Notes under the pieces: generated by a model
Told to the model about the DNA's origin: nothing
Databases searched by the model: none
What the model saw: the letters and a program-made list of their open reading frames with translations, nothing else
Position numbers and translations under genes: made by a program
DNA from: UBA7803 sp036381275
GTDB lineage: Bacteria; Pseudomonadota; Gammaproteobacteria; Pseudomonadales; Azotimanducaceae
Assembly (NCBI GenBank): GCA_036381275.1
Contig: DASVDC010000147.1
Location: 1 to 64,000, forward strand
Reading direction: 5' to 3'
DNA length: 64,000 nt
In this document: piece by piece, positions 1 to 7,558 of the stretch
Layout: the number at the start of each line of letters is the position of its first letter
How positions within the stretch are numbered: the stretch's first letter is position 1

Positions 1-2
1 TG

Positions 3-34
3 GGAGGGGTAGCGGGCGCAATCCCGCTACCTCC
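3..34. repeat. GC-rich hairpin downstream of ispA
   Basis: The arms GGTAGCGGG (8-16) and CCCGCTACC (23-31) are perfectly complementary around a six-base loop, and flanking GGAGG/CCTCC extends the stem with a two-base bulge. It lies just past the ispA stop on the minus strand. There is no T-run, so it may be a factor-dependent terminator, an mRNA-stabilising stem or a REP-like element. The usual next gene, dxs, is not visible before the window edge. Confidence 0.5.
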
Positions 35-58
35 ACCTAATCAAGGGCAGAGATCCGG

Positions 59-940
59 CTAGGAGTCGCGCTCGACGGCCACGCGCGCGAGGGCCGCGAG
101 CAGCGAATCGTCGAGCCCCGCGCGCTCGAGGAACTTGAGCCCCTCCCCCAGCAGCCGCTCGGCGCGCTCGCGCGACGCCGGGACGCCGATCAGCCGTGGA
201 TAGGTGCTCTTGCGGGCGGCTTCGTCGGAGCCGACCGGCTTGCCGAGCGCTTCGGTGGTGGCGGTGACGTCGAGCACGTCGTCGACGATCTGGAACGCGT
301 GGCCGATCCGCGCCGCGAATTCACCGAGCAGCACGAAGGTCTCGTCGGCGAGCGCCGGGTCGCCGACCACCGCGCCGATCTGCACGGCCGCTCGGATCAG
401 CGCGCCGGTCTTGGCCGCGTGCAGCGACTCCAGGTGCTCGAGCGGCAGCGCCCGATCTTCCGAGGCGAGATCGAAGCTCTGTCCCCCGACCATCCCCTGC
501 CAGCCGGCGGCATCCGCGAGCAGGCGCACCGCGCGCAGCCGCGCCTCGGCCGGCACGTTGGGGGCATCGGCCAGCGTCCGGAACGCCAGTGCCTGCAGCG
601 CATCGCCGGCGAGGATCGCGCCGGCCTCGCCGAAGCGCACGTGGCTGCTCGGCAGCCCGTGGCGCAGGTCGTCGTCGTCCATCGCGGGCAGGTCGTCGTG
701 GATCAGCGAGTAGGCGTGCACGAACTCCACCGCGCAGGCCGGCGCGAGCGCGTCCTCCAGCACGCCGCCGACGGCCAGGCACGAGGCGCACACCAGCATC
801 GGCCGCAGCCGCTTGCCGCCGGACAGCGTCGCGTAGCGCATCGCCTCCACCAGCTCGGGAGCGAGGGCCGAATCGCCGGGCAGGTAGTGATCCAGCGCGT
901 CTTCGATGGTCGCCTTCAGCTCGCGCAGCTCAATCGTCAT
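59..940 (-). CDS. ispA: Farnesyl diphosphate synthase IspA
   Basis: Cytosolic short-chain trans-prenyltransferase that condenses IPP with DMAPP and then GPP to give farnesyl diphosphate, the precursor of quinone side chains, undecaprenyl phosphate and other terpenoids. The 293-residue length is normal. The first aspartate-rich motif (DDLPAMDDDD, residues 82-91) and the second (DDVLD, 220-224) that bind Mg2+-diphosphate are intact, as are the N-terminal GGKRLRP substrate-binding segment and the late KSTYP motif. The start overlaps the end of xseB by 11 bases, the standard xseB-ispA arrangement, so translation is probably coupled. The third member of the usual trio (dxs) is not seen before the window edge. 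Confidence 0.96.
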   Translation of the reverse strand: MTIELRELKATIEDALDHYLPGDSALAPELVEAMRYATLSGGKRLRPMLVCASCLAVGGVLEDALAPACAVEFVHAYSLIHDDLPAMDDDDLRHGLPSSHVRFGEAGAILAGDALQALAFRTLADAPNVPAEARLRAVRLLADAAGWQGMVGGQSFDLASEDRALPLEHLESLHAAKTGALIRAAVQIGAVVGDPALADETFVLLGEFAARIGHAFQIVDDVLDVTATTEALGKPVGSDEAARKSTYPRLIGVPASRERAERLLGEGLKFLERAGLDDSLLAALARVAVERDS

Positions 941-1208
941 CGAACGCGCCGGGGTCCAGCGGCTCGAGGCGGTCGTTCTCGTCGAGCTGACTGATCTTGA
1001 GCTCGGCGCTGCGCAGCGCGCTCTGGCACAGGCGCGCGAGCTTCACGCCGCGCTCGTAGGCGGCGAGCGAAGCCTCCAGCGAAAGCTGCCCGGCCTCCAT
1101 CTGATCCACCAGCTCCTCGAGCTCCTCCACCGCGCGCTCGAAGTCGATCGGCTCGGCGTCCCCCGGGGCGGGTTCGGAAGCTGTGCGGTCGTTCTCATTT
1201 TGCGGCAT
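930..1208 (-). CDS. xseB: Exodeoxyribonuclease VII small subunit
   Basis: Small subunit of exonuclease VII, which with XseA degrades single-stranded DNA from both ends and helps in mismatch repair and recombination. The 92-residue protein has the characteristic helical hairpin: FERAVEELEELVDQMEAG followed by LSLEASLAAYERGVKLARLC, typical of the family. An acidic, probably disordered N-terminal extension of about 20 residues makes it slightly longer than the usual ~80. It is the first gene of the xseB-ispA pair and is divergent from pomA across a 112-base intergenic region. The large subunit xseA is not nearby, which is normal. Confidence 0.93.
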   Translation of the reverse strand: MPQNENDRTASEPAPGDAEPIDFERAVEELEELVDQMEAGQLSLEASLAAYERGVKLARLCQSALRSAELKISQLDENDRLEPLDPGAFDDD

Positions 1209-1320
1209 CGGCGCAACTTAACCCCGGCGCCGGGGCCGCGCAACCGCGGCCCGCGCGCCCGGTCGGGGCGTAAATCGAGTCTAGACTTGACGGGTAGGAA
1301 TCCGTTGGTTCGAGGAGTGC

Positions 1321-2076
1321 ATGGATCTCGCAACCCTCCTGGGCTTGCTGGGCTCGTTCGGCGTGGTGATCTGGGCGATGGCGATGGGCGGCCCGATCTC
1401 GATGTACGTCGACGGCCCGTCGGTGCTGATCGTCTTCGTGGGCACGCTGTTCATCGTGCTGATGAAGTTCAGCCTGGGGCAGTTCCTGGGCGCGGTGAAC
1501 GTCGCCGTGAAGGCGTTCAGCTTCAGGATGCCGAAGCCGGAGGACGTGATCGAGGAGGTCGTTGCACTGGCCGACGCCGCCCGCAAGGGGGGGCTGCTGT
1601 CACTCGAAGGGCGGGAAGTCTCCAGCCCGTTCCTTTCCAAGGGTATCCAGCTTCTGGTGGACGGGCATGACGCGGAAGTGGTGCGGAACCTCCTTCGCAA
1701 GGATCTGCACCAGACCCTGCAGCGCCACGAGGGCGGCGCGAAGATCTTCACCGCGATGGGTGAGGTCGGCCCGGCGATGGGCATGATCGGCACGCTGGTC
1801 GGCCTGGTGGTGATGCTCGGCAACATGGACGATCCGAAGTCCATCGGCCCGGCGATGGCGATCGCGCTGCTCACCACGCTGTACGGTGCGATGTTCGCGA
1901 ACATGTTCGCGCTGCCGATCGCCGACAAGCTGTCGCTGCGCCGTGAGGAGGAGGGTCGGATCAAGTCGATGATCATCGACGCGCTGCTGGCGATTCAGAG
2001 CGGCCAGAACCCGCGCGTGATCGACTCGATGCTGAAGATGTACCTGCCGGAATCGAAGCGCGCCGAGGAAACCTGA
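1321..2076 (+). CDS. pomA: Sodium-type flagellar stator subunit PomA/MotA
   Basis: Inner-membrane stator protein that, with PomB, forms the ion channel that torques the flagellar rotor. The 251 residues match PomA length, shorter than the ~295 of E. coli MotA. There are four membrane segments: two at the N terminus (about 5-20 and 32-50) and two near residues 150-170 and 180-200 containing the conserved GPAMGMIGTLVGLVVML stretch. The cytoplasmic loop between them carries the charged residues that contact FliG. The start follows GAGGAG with good spacing. The gene is directly followed by pomB with no gap, so the pair is one transcriptional unit. Confidence 0.94.
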   Translation: MDLATLLGLLGSFGVVIWAMAMGGPISMYVDGPSVLIVFVGTLFIVLMKFSLGQFLGAVNVAVKAFSFRMPKPEDVIEEVVALADAARKGGLLSLEGREVSSPFLSKGIQLLVDGHDAEVVRNLLRKDLHQTLQRHEGGAKIFTAMGEVGPAMGMIGTLVGLVVMLGNMDDPKSIGPAMAIALLTTLYGAMFANMFALPIADKLSLRREEEGRIKSMIIDALLAIQSGQNPRVIDSMLKMYLPESKRAEET

Positions 2077-3051
2077 TTGGACGACGATCTCGACCTCAGG
2101 CCCGCACGGCAGCGCAGCGGCGGGGCGTGGATGACCACGTTCGCCGACCTGATGTCTCTGCTGATGTGCTTCTTCGTGCTGCTGCTGTCGTTCGCCGAGA
2201 TGGACGTGCTGAAGTTCAAGCGCCTGGCCGGCTCGATGCGCGAGGCGTTCGGTGTGCAGGCACTGGTGCGCGCCGACGAGGTGCCGAAGGGCACCAGCAT
2301 CATCGCCCAGGAGTTCTCTCCGGGAAAGCCGGAGCCGACGCCGCTGAACGAGATCTGGCAGAAAACCATGGACGCCCGCGAGAACACGCTGGACGTCGCC
2401 TGCCAGGACCTCGGCTCGTCGAACGTCGGCGAGTCGGGCGATGCTCAGCAGATGGTGGTGGTCGACAAGGTCCGCGACCTGGTGGGCGAGACCGAAGACG
2501 ATGCGATCGAGCTGGCGACGGCGCTCGCGAAGGAGATCGCCGCCGGCGTTCTCGAGGTGGAAACCAAGGGCCGGCAGATCATCGTGCGCATCAAGGAGCA
2601 CGGCACGTTCCAGTCGGGACAGGCGGACCTCACGCCCAATTTCCGCCCGGTGCTGCGCATCATTCAGGACGTGCTGCGGCACACCGAAGGGCGCATCGTG
2701 GTGGAGGGCCACACCGACGACGTGCCGATCTCCACCGCGCGGTTCCGCTCCAACTGGGCGCTGTCGAGCGCGCGCGCGGTGAGCGTCGCGCACGCGTTGT
2801 TCGGCGACGGCGAGCTGGATCAGAGCCGCTTCACGATCGCGGGCTACGCCGACACGCGCCCGCTGGTGTCGAACGAGACCGAAGCCGGCCGCGCGCGCAA
2901 CCGGCGCGTCGAGATCGTGATCAACCAGGGTCTGTCGGAAGACGTGAAGCAGGAGCTCGAGGTGTTGCGCTCGGAAAACCCGGTCATCTACAACCGGGTG
3001 CGCGAAGAGCTGATCCGCCGCTTCGAGCTGTCACCCGAAGAGGTCTTCTGA
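2077..3051 (+). CDS. pomB: Sodium-type flagellar stator subunit PomB/MotB
   Basis: Stator partner of PomA. It has one membrane helix (about residues 20-40, TFADLMSLLMCFFVLLLSF) carrying the ion-binding aspartate at D24, a linker, and a C-terminal OmpA-like peptidoglycan-binding domain (VVEGHTDDVPI... NRRVEIV, about 210-290) that anchors the motor to the wall. D24 is the same number as in Vibrio PomB, and the FADLMSLLMCFF segment favours Na+ over H+ coupling, which is inference from family similarity. It begins at a TTG codon immediately after the pomA stop, so translation is likely coupled. The length of 324 residues is normal. Confidence 0.94.
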   Translation: MDDDLDLRPARQRSGGAWMTTFADLMSLLMCFFVLLLSFAEMDVLKFKRLAGSMREAFGVQALVRADEVPKGTSIIAQEFSPGKPEPTPLNEIWQKTMDARENTLDVACQDLGSSNVGESGDAQQMVVVDKVRDLVGETEDDAIELATALAKEIAAGVLEVETKGRQIIVRIKEHGTFQSGQADLTPNFRPVLRIIQDVLRHTEGRIVVEGHTDDVPISTARFRSNWALSSARAVSVAHALFGDGELDQSRFTIAGYADTRPLVSNETEAGRARNRRVEIVINQGLSEDVKQELEVLRSENPVIYNRVREELIRRFELSPEEVF

Positions 3052-3056
3052 CGGCC

Positions 3057-3128
3057 GACCCGCTGCGGGAGCGGCCTCCGGCCGCGAACTCTCGACCCGC
3101 TGTGGGAGCGGCCTCCGGCCGCGAACTC
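3057..3128. repeat. Tandem pair of REP-like elements
   Basis: Two 35-base copies (3057-3091 and 3094-3128) differ at one position. Each has the form GACCCGCTGYGGGAGCGGCC, then TCCGGCCGCGAACTC, with an internal GCGGCC/GGCCGC hairpin. They sit just after the pomB stop, before the convergent gene that ends at 3133. The GTGGGAGCGGCC style is typical of gammaproteobacterial REP sequences, and related elements occur near 37490 and 63600. Confidence 0.7.
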
Positions 3129-3132
3129 GATC

Positions 3133-3375
3133 CTATCCGACCTTCAGCGACCGCTGCGGCGCCATCTGCCACGCGCCGCTGTCGGGGTCGAGCACGATCA
3201 CGCCGGCCGCCTCCAGGTTCGAGAGCTCGGCGCGCACTTCCCAGGCCCCCATCGGCTGGTTCTGCTCGCGCAGACGCTCCAGCACGTGACTCGGACGGAA
3301 CTGACAGCAGCCGCCGGCGACCAGTTTCTCGACCACCGACAGCACCAGATTCGTTCGTCGTTGCGCGAGGCTCAA
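3133..3375 (-). CDS. Small winged-helix-like hypothetical protein
   Basis: I do not recognise this 80-residue protein by name. It starts at a TTG preceded by AAGGGGA at suitable spacing. The predicted pattern is three helices followed by a beta wing (RPSHVLERLREQNQP, then VRAELSNLEAAGVIVLD, then WQMAPQ), which resembles small winged-helix DNA-binding domains. Two adjacent cysteines (GGCCQF) lie near residue 24. It is convergent with pomB, with the tandem REP pair between them, and is transcribed in the same direction as the upstream Sel1-repeat gene across a 57-base gap. DNA binding is inferred from the fold pattern only. Confidence 0.6.
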   Translation of the reverse strand: MSLAQRRTNLVLSVVEKLVAGGCCQFRPSHVLERLREQNQPMGAWEVRAELSNLEAAGVIVLDPDSGAWQMAPQRSLKVG

Positions 3376-3432
3376 TGACTTCCCCTTAGTGCATAACGTT
3401 CTTAGGGCACCCGGTTTTGTACCAGAAAGCTG

Positions 3433-4752
3433 TTACTCCCGCCAGGGCCGGCCCTCTTCGAAGGCCTCCAAATGCAAGCGTAGTTCCTTTTCCAGCATCG
3501 CTTCACCTTTGACCATCGCGAGCGCTTCGCGCTGCACCGCGATGGCGCGGTCGAACTTGCCGGTCTCCGCGTAGGCGGCGGCCAGCGTGTCCAGGTACGA
3601 CGGGTTACGGTCGCGGTCCACGGCCTGCAGCGCCAGGGTCAGCGCCTGCTGGCCGTTGCGGACCTCATCGAACGGGCTGGTGGCGAGCAGCCAAGCGTAG
3701 TCGTTCAGGGCCTGGACGTTGTTCTGCGCCGCGGCGCGGGCGAGCCAGCGGCCGGCCTCCCGCTGCGCCGCCGGCGTGTCCTGCTGCATGGCCATGTGCG
3801 CGAGGCGGAGCTGCGCCTCCGCCACGCCGGCACGGGCGGCGCGCTCGTACCAGGTGCGCGCCTGCGCGGCGTCGCGGGGCACGCCGGTGCCGCTGTCGTA
3901 CAGGTACGCGAGCCCCATGTAGGCGCTCGGGTGCTGTCGCTCGGCCGCCTGGCGGAAGAGCTCGAGCGCCCGGGCGGTGTCCTTCTCGACGCCGTCGCCG
4001 GTAAGGTACATGTGACCGAGCTTGGCCTGCGCCAGCGCGCTGCCGGCCTCGGCACCCTGCTCGAAGAAGCTCCGGGCCGCCTCCGGATCCGGTTCCGCGC
4101 CGGCGGCGGCGAGAAAACCCAGGTGCGCCAGCGCGTCGGCGGCGCCGGCCTCGCGGGCCTTGTCGAACCAGCGCCGGGCCGCCTCCGGATCGCCCGGCTC
4201 GGCGAACGGCGGCCGGTAGCTCTGCCCCAGGTACAGCATCGCGTCCGCGAGCCCCGCATCCGCTGCGCGCTCGAGCCACTGCCGGGCGGCTTCGATGTCC
4301 TGCTCGACGCCGAACCCGCGCAGGTACGCGACGCCGAGCCCGAGCATCGCCGGGGCGTGCTCGGCATTCGCCGCCTGCTCGAGGAACGCGACGCCGAGCA
4401 GCGGATCCGGCTCGACGCCCTGCCCGTCCAGGTGCATCTGGGCCACCGCCGTCAGAACGACGGGATTGCCCGCGTTGAACTCGAGCGCGCGGTTGTAGTC
4501 CTTGTACGCCGACACGTACATGCCCTGCGCGTAGTAGCTGTAGCCGCGAATGTAGTAGGCGCGCGAGCGCTCGCCGGCGTTCAGCCGGTAGTCGATCAGC
4601 GCCGGCTCGAGGTAGGTGCGCGCCAGCTCGTGCTGGCCCTGCTCGATCAGCTCGACCGCCCGCTCGATGTACTCGTGCGGGTCGGCGGCCCGTGCGGCGG
4701 GGCTCGAAAGCGCCGCCAGCGCCCATAGAAAAATGAACGTCGAACGTCTCAT
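3433..4752 (-). CDS. Secreted Sel1/TPR-repeat protein
   Basis: A 439-residue protein with an N-terminal Sec signal peptide (basic MRRS, hydrophobic FIFLWALAALSS, cleavage near ARA-AD), so it is probably periplasmic. The body is built of helical repeats: two or three TPR-like units first (about 25-125), then about six Sel1 repeats of roughly 36 residues with the APAMLGLGVAYLRGFGVEQD pattern (about 130-340), and a C-terminal TPR-like stretch. Such proteins are scaffolds for protein-protein contacts, and the partner cannot be told from the context. Transcription runs divergently from ssrA. No enzymatic motif is present. Confidence 0.8.
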   Translation of the reverse strand: MRRSTFIFLWALAALSSPAARAADPHEYIERAVELIEQGQHELARTYLEPALIDYRLNAGERSRAYYIRGYSYYAQGMYVSAYKDYNRALEFNAGNPVVLTAVAQMHLDGQGVEPDPLLGVAFLEQAANAEHAPAMLGLGVAYLRGFGVEQDIEAARQWLERAADAGLADAMLYLGQSYRPPFAEPGDPEAARRWFDKAREAGAADALAHLGFLAAAGAEPDPEAARSFFEQGAEAGSALAQAKLGHMYLTGDGVEKDTARALELFRQAAERQHPSAYMGLAYLYDSGTGVPRDAAQARTWYERAARAGVAEAQLRLAHMAMQQDTPAAQREAGRWLARAAAQNNVQALNDYAWLLATSPFDEVRNGQQALTLALQAVDRDRNPSYLDTLAAAYAETGKFDRAIAVQREALAMVKGEAMLEKELRLHLEAFEEGRPWRE

Positions 4753-4816
4753 GCTCGATTTCGCTGGGCCGCAGGGAACCTGCGGTGGGACAAACGGTCA
4801 GTGTATTACGTGAGAC

Positions 4817-4836
4817 AATCCCGAGCAGCCGGGATT
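4817..4836. repeat. Short palindrome upstream of ssrA
   Basis: AATCCCG (4817-4823) and CGGGATT (4830-4836) form a perfect seven-base inverted repeat with a six-base loop, placed between the start of the minus-strand Sel1-repeat gene and the ssrA -10 element. It overlaps the expected -35 area of the ssrA promoter, so it could be a regulator site. This is position-based inference. Confidence 0.35.
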
Positions 4837-4842
4837 CAGCGA

Positions 4843-4851
4843 TGATAGAAT
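4843..4851 (+). promoter_or_regulatory. Extended -10 promoter of ssrA
   Basis: TGATAGAAT matches an extended -10 element (TGn followed by TAGAAT). No good -35 hexamer is seen 17 bases upstream, as expected for extended -10 promoters. Transcription would begin near 4858, giving a roughly 20-base 5' leader before the mature tmRNA end at 4878, to be removed by RNase P. Confidence 0.55.
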
Positions 4852-4877
4852 GCCGGCTGCCAGCTTCGATGATCCAC

Positions 4878-5234
4878 GGGGGCGACTTGGATTCGACGTG
4901 GGTGACGAAGCCTGAGGTGCATGCCGAGAGGGTAGTGACTCTCGTTAATAAATCACTGCAACTGTAATAGTTGCCAACGACGAAACTTACGCACTAGCGG
5001 CCTAAAACCGCCGCTTACGTCGATGATCCGTGCCTGTGCGGTGAAATCGACGGCAAGGCTCACAGGATCGCGCGGCGGCCTCGCCCGGGGCCAAAGCGTT
5101 AAAACCAATCGGGCTCGCCGACCACACCCTGACCGTCGGGTCGTGAGAGGCTAAATCAATAGACGGAGCCTAAGCATGTAGAGCCAAGGGCGGAGTGCCA
5201 ACGGACGCGGGTTCAAATCCCGCCGCCTCCACCA
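4878..5234 (+). ncRNA. ssrA: tmRNA (transfer-messenger RNA)
   Basis: The 5' end GGGGGCGACTTGGATTCGACG and the 3' end GGTTCAAATCCCGCCGCCTC plus CACCA form the tRNA-like domain. GGGGGCG pairs with CGCCUCC to make the acceptor stem, and CCA is encoded. The tag reading frame runs 4973-5005 and encodes ANDETYALAA followed by TAA, one residue different from the E. coli ANDENYALAA. With SmpB it rescues stalled ribosomes and tags the nascent chain for ClpXP, FtsH and other proteases. The length is 357 bases. The partner gene smpB is about 23 kb away rather than adjacent. Confidence 0.97.
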
Positions 5235-5241
5235 TCTACCG

Positions 5242-5271
5242 AACCCCAATCGTCTACGATTGGGGTTTTTT
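5242..5271 (+). terminator. Rho-independent terminator of ssrA
   Basis: AACCCCAATCG (5242-5252), a TCTA loop, CGATTGGGGTT (5257-5267) and six T residues (5266-5271) make a textbook intrinsic terminator eight bases after the tmRNA CCA end. Confidence 0.92.
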
Positions 5272-5465
5272 CTTGCCCGCCGTCGGAAGCCCAAGCACGC
5301 CTTGGGTGCATGGGTCCGTCCTACATTCTGCAGAGGAGGTGTCGGGCTCTGCCCATCAAGAATGGCCGCGAACGCCGCGGAATCGCCGCAGAATCCACAC
5401 GTTGGGAGATGGGTCCGGATATTGCCGGGGGTAAGTCTCCGCAGCACCCGAGGGAGGATTGGAAC

Positions 5466-6104
5466 GTGCTTGAGCAGATCCCGCTGTTCGCGGAGGTGCC
5501 TCGGGCGCACCTCGAAGCAGTGGAGCGCCGGGGAGTGCTGCGGCGGTATCCCAAAGGCACGATCGTCCTGATGGAGGACGATGCGCCGACGCAGTTCTTC
5601 GTGATCCGGTCGGGCACAGTGCGGGTCTATGCGGACGGTCCGGACGGCAAGCACGTGGTTCTCCACTACCTCGGTCCGGGAGAGCACTTCGGCGAGTTTT
5701 CGCTCGTCGACGAGCACCCTCAATTCGCTTCGGTCGTCACCGTCAGCGTCTGCGAGCTGCTGACGATAGCCGGCGACCTGTTCCGGAAGCTCATGAACGA
5801 TCACCCGAGCGTGCGGAAGGAGCTCATGAAGCGGATGGCGATGACGATCCGGGCGTTGACGTCCCACGTGAAGGACCTCGCGCTGCTCGACGTCTACCGG
5901 CGCGTCGCGAGGGTACTGGAGCGGCTCGATTCGACGGCCTGCTGCGCCGGAGAGCCCCGGCTCACGCATCAGGAGATCGCCGCCATGACCGGCGCGTCGC
6001 GCGAAATGGTCGGCAAGGTCATCAAGGATCTCCTGCGCGGCGACTACATCGATCGCAGCGGCGGGCGCATTCAGATCAAGCGCCCGTTGCCGGCCAGATG
6101 GTAA
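5466..6104 (+). CDS. Crp/Fnr-family transcriptional regulator
   Basis: Cytoplasmic regulator with an N-terminal cyclic-nucleotide-binding-type beta roll (about residues 5-125, containing GPGEHFGEFSLVDEHP) and a C-terminal Crp-type helix-turn-helix (about 160-200, LTHQEIAAMTGASREMVGKV). The chosen start is the GTG at 5466, seven bases after GGGAGGA, giving 212 residues. An upstream in-frame ATG at 5310 would add a poorly conserved 52-residue tail. No Fnr-type N-terminal cysteine cluster is present, so an oxygen-sensing iron-sulfur role is unlikely; cAMP or another small ligand is possible. It is the first gene after ssrA and is not tightly linked to the following secreted-protein gene. Confidence 0.87.
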   Translation: MLEQIPLFAEVPRAHLEAVERRGVLRRYPKGTIVLMEDDAPTQFFVIRSGTVRVYADGPDGKHVVLHYLGPGEHFGEFSLVDEHPQFASVVTVSVCELLTIAGDLFRKLMNDHPSVRKELMKRMAMTIRALTSHVKDLALLDVYRRVARVLERLDSTACCAGEPRLTHQEIAAMTGASREMVGKVIKDLLRGDYIDRSGGRIQIKRPLPARW

Positions 6105-6224
6105 TTTTCCGCATCCGCATCGGGATTAGTTCGTACGCCGCCGTCGACGCAGTCGATAACGTAGAAGCCGTGAGCAGAATCCCCTGCTGACGAATCTTCT
6201 CGACCCCGGATGAGGAATCACGAA

Positions 6225-6731
6225 ATGACTGCAACGAACAGAAGCTTGGCTCGAGTGGCCAGGACGGCGGCTTGTCTGGCCTTGATCATCGGCGCTGGAG
6301 TTGCCGAGGCGGGCGATCGCAAGGTGTATCCCGGTGAGATGGGCGTCAAGTGGTCGGGTCCGAACCCGGTGTACAAAACCGGCGCCATCGGCAATCCGTC
6401 TTCGACGTCGTGGATGTACGTCGATCTGCCGGTCATCAACGACGACACGGGCAGCGGCATCGACTACTCGTACGTGGCCGTGGTGGACCGGCACTACTCG
6501 AGCGACGTTCGCTGCTCGATCAATACGGCGTATTGGAACAATACGGCCGACACGTTCTATGGCTATTGGGGCCCGAACCGGTACAGCACCGGCAGCAGCG
6601 GAAATCAGCAGACGCTGTCGACCGGCAGCGCGTCGCACGGGTCGACCCGGCACGAGTACTTCAGCTGTCTGATTCCGCCCACGTACTCGGGCAACGTCTC
6701 CTACATCATCTCGTACACCGTGGACGAGTGA
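6225..6731 (+). CDS. Secreted hypothetical protein
   Basis: I do not recognise this family. The start at 6225 is chosen because GAGGA lies eight bases before it. The 168-residue product has a Sec signal peptide (hydrophobic AACLALIIGAGVA, cleavage near AEA-GD, about residue 29). The mature part is rich in Ser, Thr, Gly, Tyr and Trp, with alternating patterns suggesting a beta-sandwich. Two cysteines (in DVRCS and YFSCL) could form one disulfide. It is followed after 57 bases, containing a perfect hairpin, by the membrane-anchored protein at 6789, so the two may be co-transcribed. Function unknown. Confidence 0.65.
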   Translation: MTATNRSLARVARTAACLALIIGAGVAEAGDRKVYPGEMGVKWSGPNPVYKTGAIGNPSSTSWMYVDLPVINDDTGSGIDYSYVAVVDRHYSSDVRCSINTAYWNNTADTFYGYWGPNRYSTGSSGNQQTLSTGSASHGSTRHEYFSCLIPPTYSGNVSYIISYTVDE

Positions 6732-6740
6732 CGGGAGCCG

Positions 6741-6771
6741 ACGGAATGCCTGGCGCCGCCAGGCATTCCGT
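6741..6771. repeat. Perfect 14-bp intercistronic hairpin
   Basis: ACGGAATGCCTGGC (6741-6754) and GCCAGGCATTCCGT (6758-6771) are exact inverted repeats separated by three bases. The stem lies between the secreted-protein gene and the next gene and is followed within a few bases by the GGGAGGAG ribosome-binding site of the latter. There is no T-run. It may stabilise the upstream mRNA end, act as a partial terminator or tune translation of the second gene. Confidence 0.75.
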
Positions 6772-6788
6772 CCGGGAGGAGCCTGAAC

Positions 6789-7547
6789 ATGTCAGAGCAG
6801 AAGCAATCCGTTCGCGTAGCCGTGTTGATCGCCGCAACCGGCCTCGCCATCGCCGTCGGAGTGGGTGTGGCGATGCACCGGCACCAACCGGAATCGGCCC
6901 CGCCGCTTCCGGACACGGCCGCCGCCGATCCAGCCGGCACCACCATTCCTGCCGAAGCGCCGGCGACCACGATCCGTGAGCACTCGGCACTCTTCTCGTC
7001 CGGCGGCGAGCGACCGATCGAGGCACGCACGCCGGACGCGACCGAGACACGCCTCGAGAAGCTCGAGGGGCTCGTCGGCGAGATCGCACGGGAGCAGCGT
7101 CAGCTCACGGCGGTGATCGCGCGCCTGGCCGCGGGAGAGACCGAGGCAGAACCGAAGCCGGCCGCGCCGCTCAGTCCCGTCGAGCGGGCGCAGCTCGCCG
7201 ATCAGCAGGCCCTGGATCAGGCGAACTACGTCAGCGAGACGCATCTCGAAGAGGCCGTCGATCCGGATTGGGCACCGGAAGCTCAGGAGAGCGTATACGC
7301 GATGTTCGCCGACGAGGCTCTGGAGGGGTTCACCCTGACGTCGGCGGACTGTCGAGCTTCGTTGTGTCGGATCGAGATGGGCCTCGACGAAGCCATTCCC
7401 GGCCCGGAGGCGTTCCGCAAGCTGCAGCAGAACACCCCGTGGGATGGCGCGGGGTTCGTCGAGATTACGATGGACCCGCCCGGTGCGGTGCTGTATCTGG
7501 CGCGCGAAGGCGCATCGATCCCGGAGATGAGCGATAGCGCGGAATGA
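6789..7547 (+). CDS. Membrane-anchored coiled-coil hypothetical protein
   Basis: A 252-residue protein with one N-terminal membrane segment (about residues 9-28, VAVLIAATGLAIAVGVGVAM) and no cleavage site, so the rest is probably periplasmic. A Pro/Ala-rich linker (30-70) leads to a short coiled coil (about 85-115, TRLEKLEGLVGEIAREQRQL) and then a C-terminal domain with the paired-cysteine motif SADCRASLCRIEM (about 190-202). That motif recurs in uncharacterised proteobacterial envelope proteins and may form a disulfide. It has a strong ribosome-binding site and may form a unit with the preceding secreted protein. No function can be assigned. Confidence 0.65.
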   Translation: MSEQKQSVRVAVLIAATGLAIAVGVGVAMHRHQPESAPPLPDTAAADPAGTTIPAEAPATTIREHSALFSSGGERPIEARTPDATETRLEKLEGLVGEIAREQRQLTAVIARLAAGETEAEPKPAAPLSPVERAQLADQQALDQANYVSETHLEEAVDPDWAPEAQESVYAMFADEALEGFTLTSADCRASLCRIEMGLDEAIPGPEAFRKLQQNTPWDGAGFVEITMDPPGAVLYLAREGASIPEMSDSAE

Positions 7548-7558
7548 TCGCCGCACGC

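Noticed and set aside
1..58. A dxs gene after ispA
   Set aside because: Only a hairpin is present before the window edge; nothing coding can be supported.
1209..1320. Sigma-28-type promoter for pomA
   Set aside because: TAAATCGA is found, but the -10 side (ACGGGTAG) matches the GCCGATAA consensus poorly, so I did not list it.
4785..5234. Short frames overlapping the tmRNA gene
   Set aside because: The region is clearly tmRNA by its tRNA-like ends and tag frame, so protein-coding in other frames is not supported.
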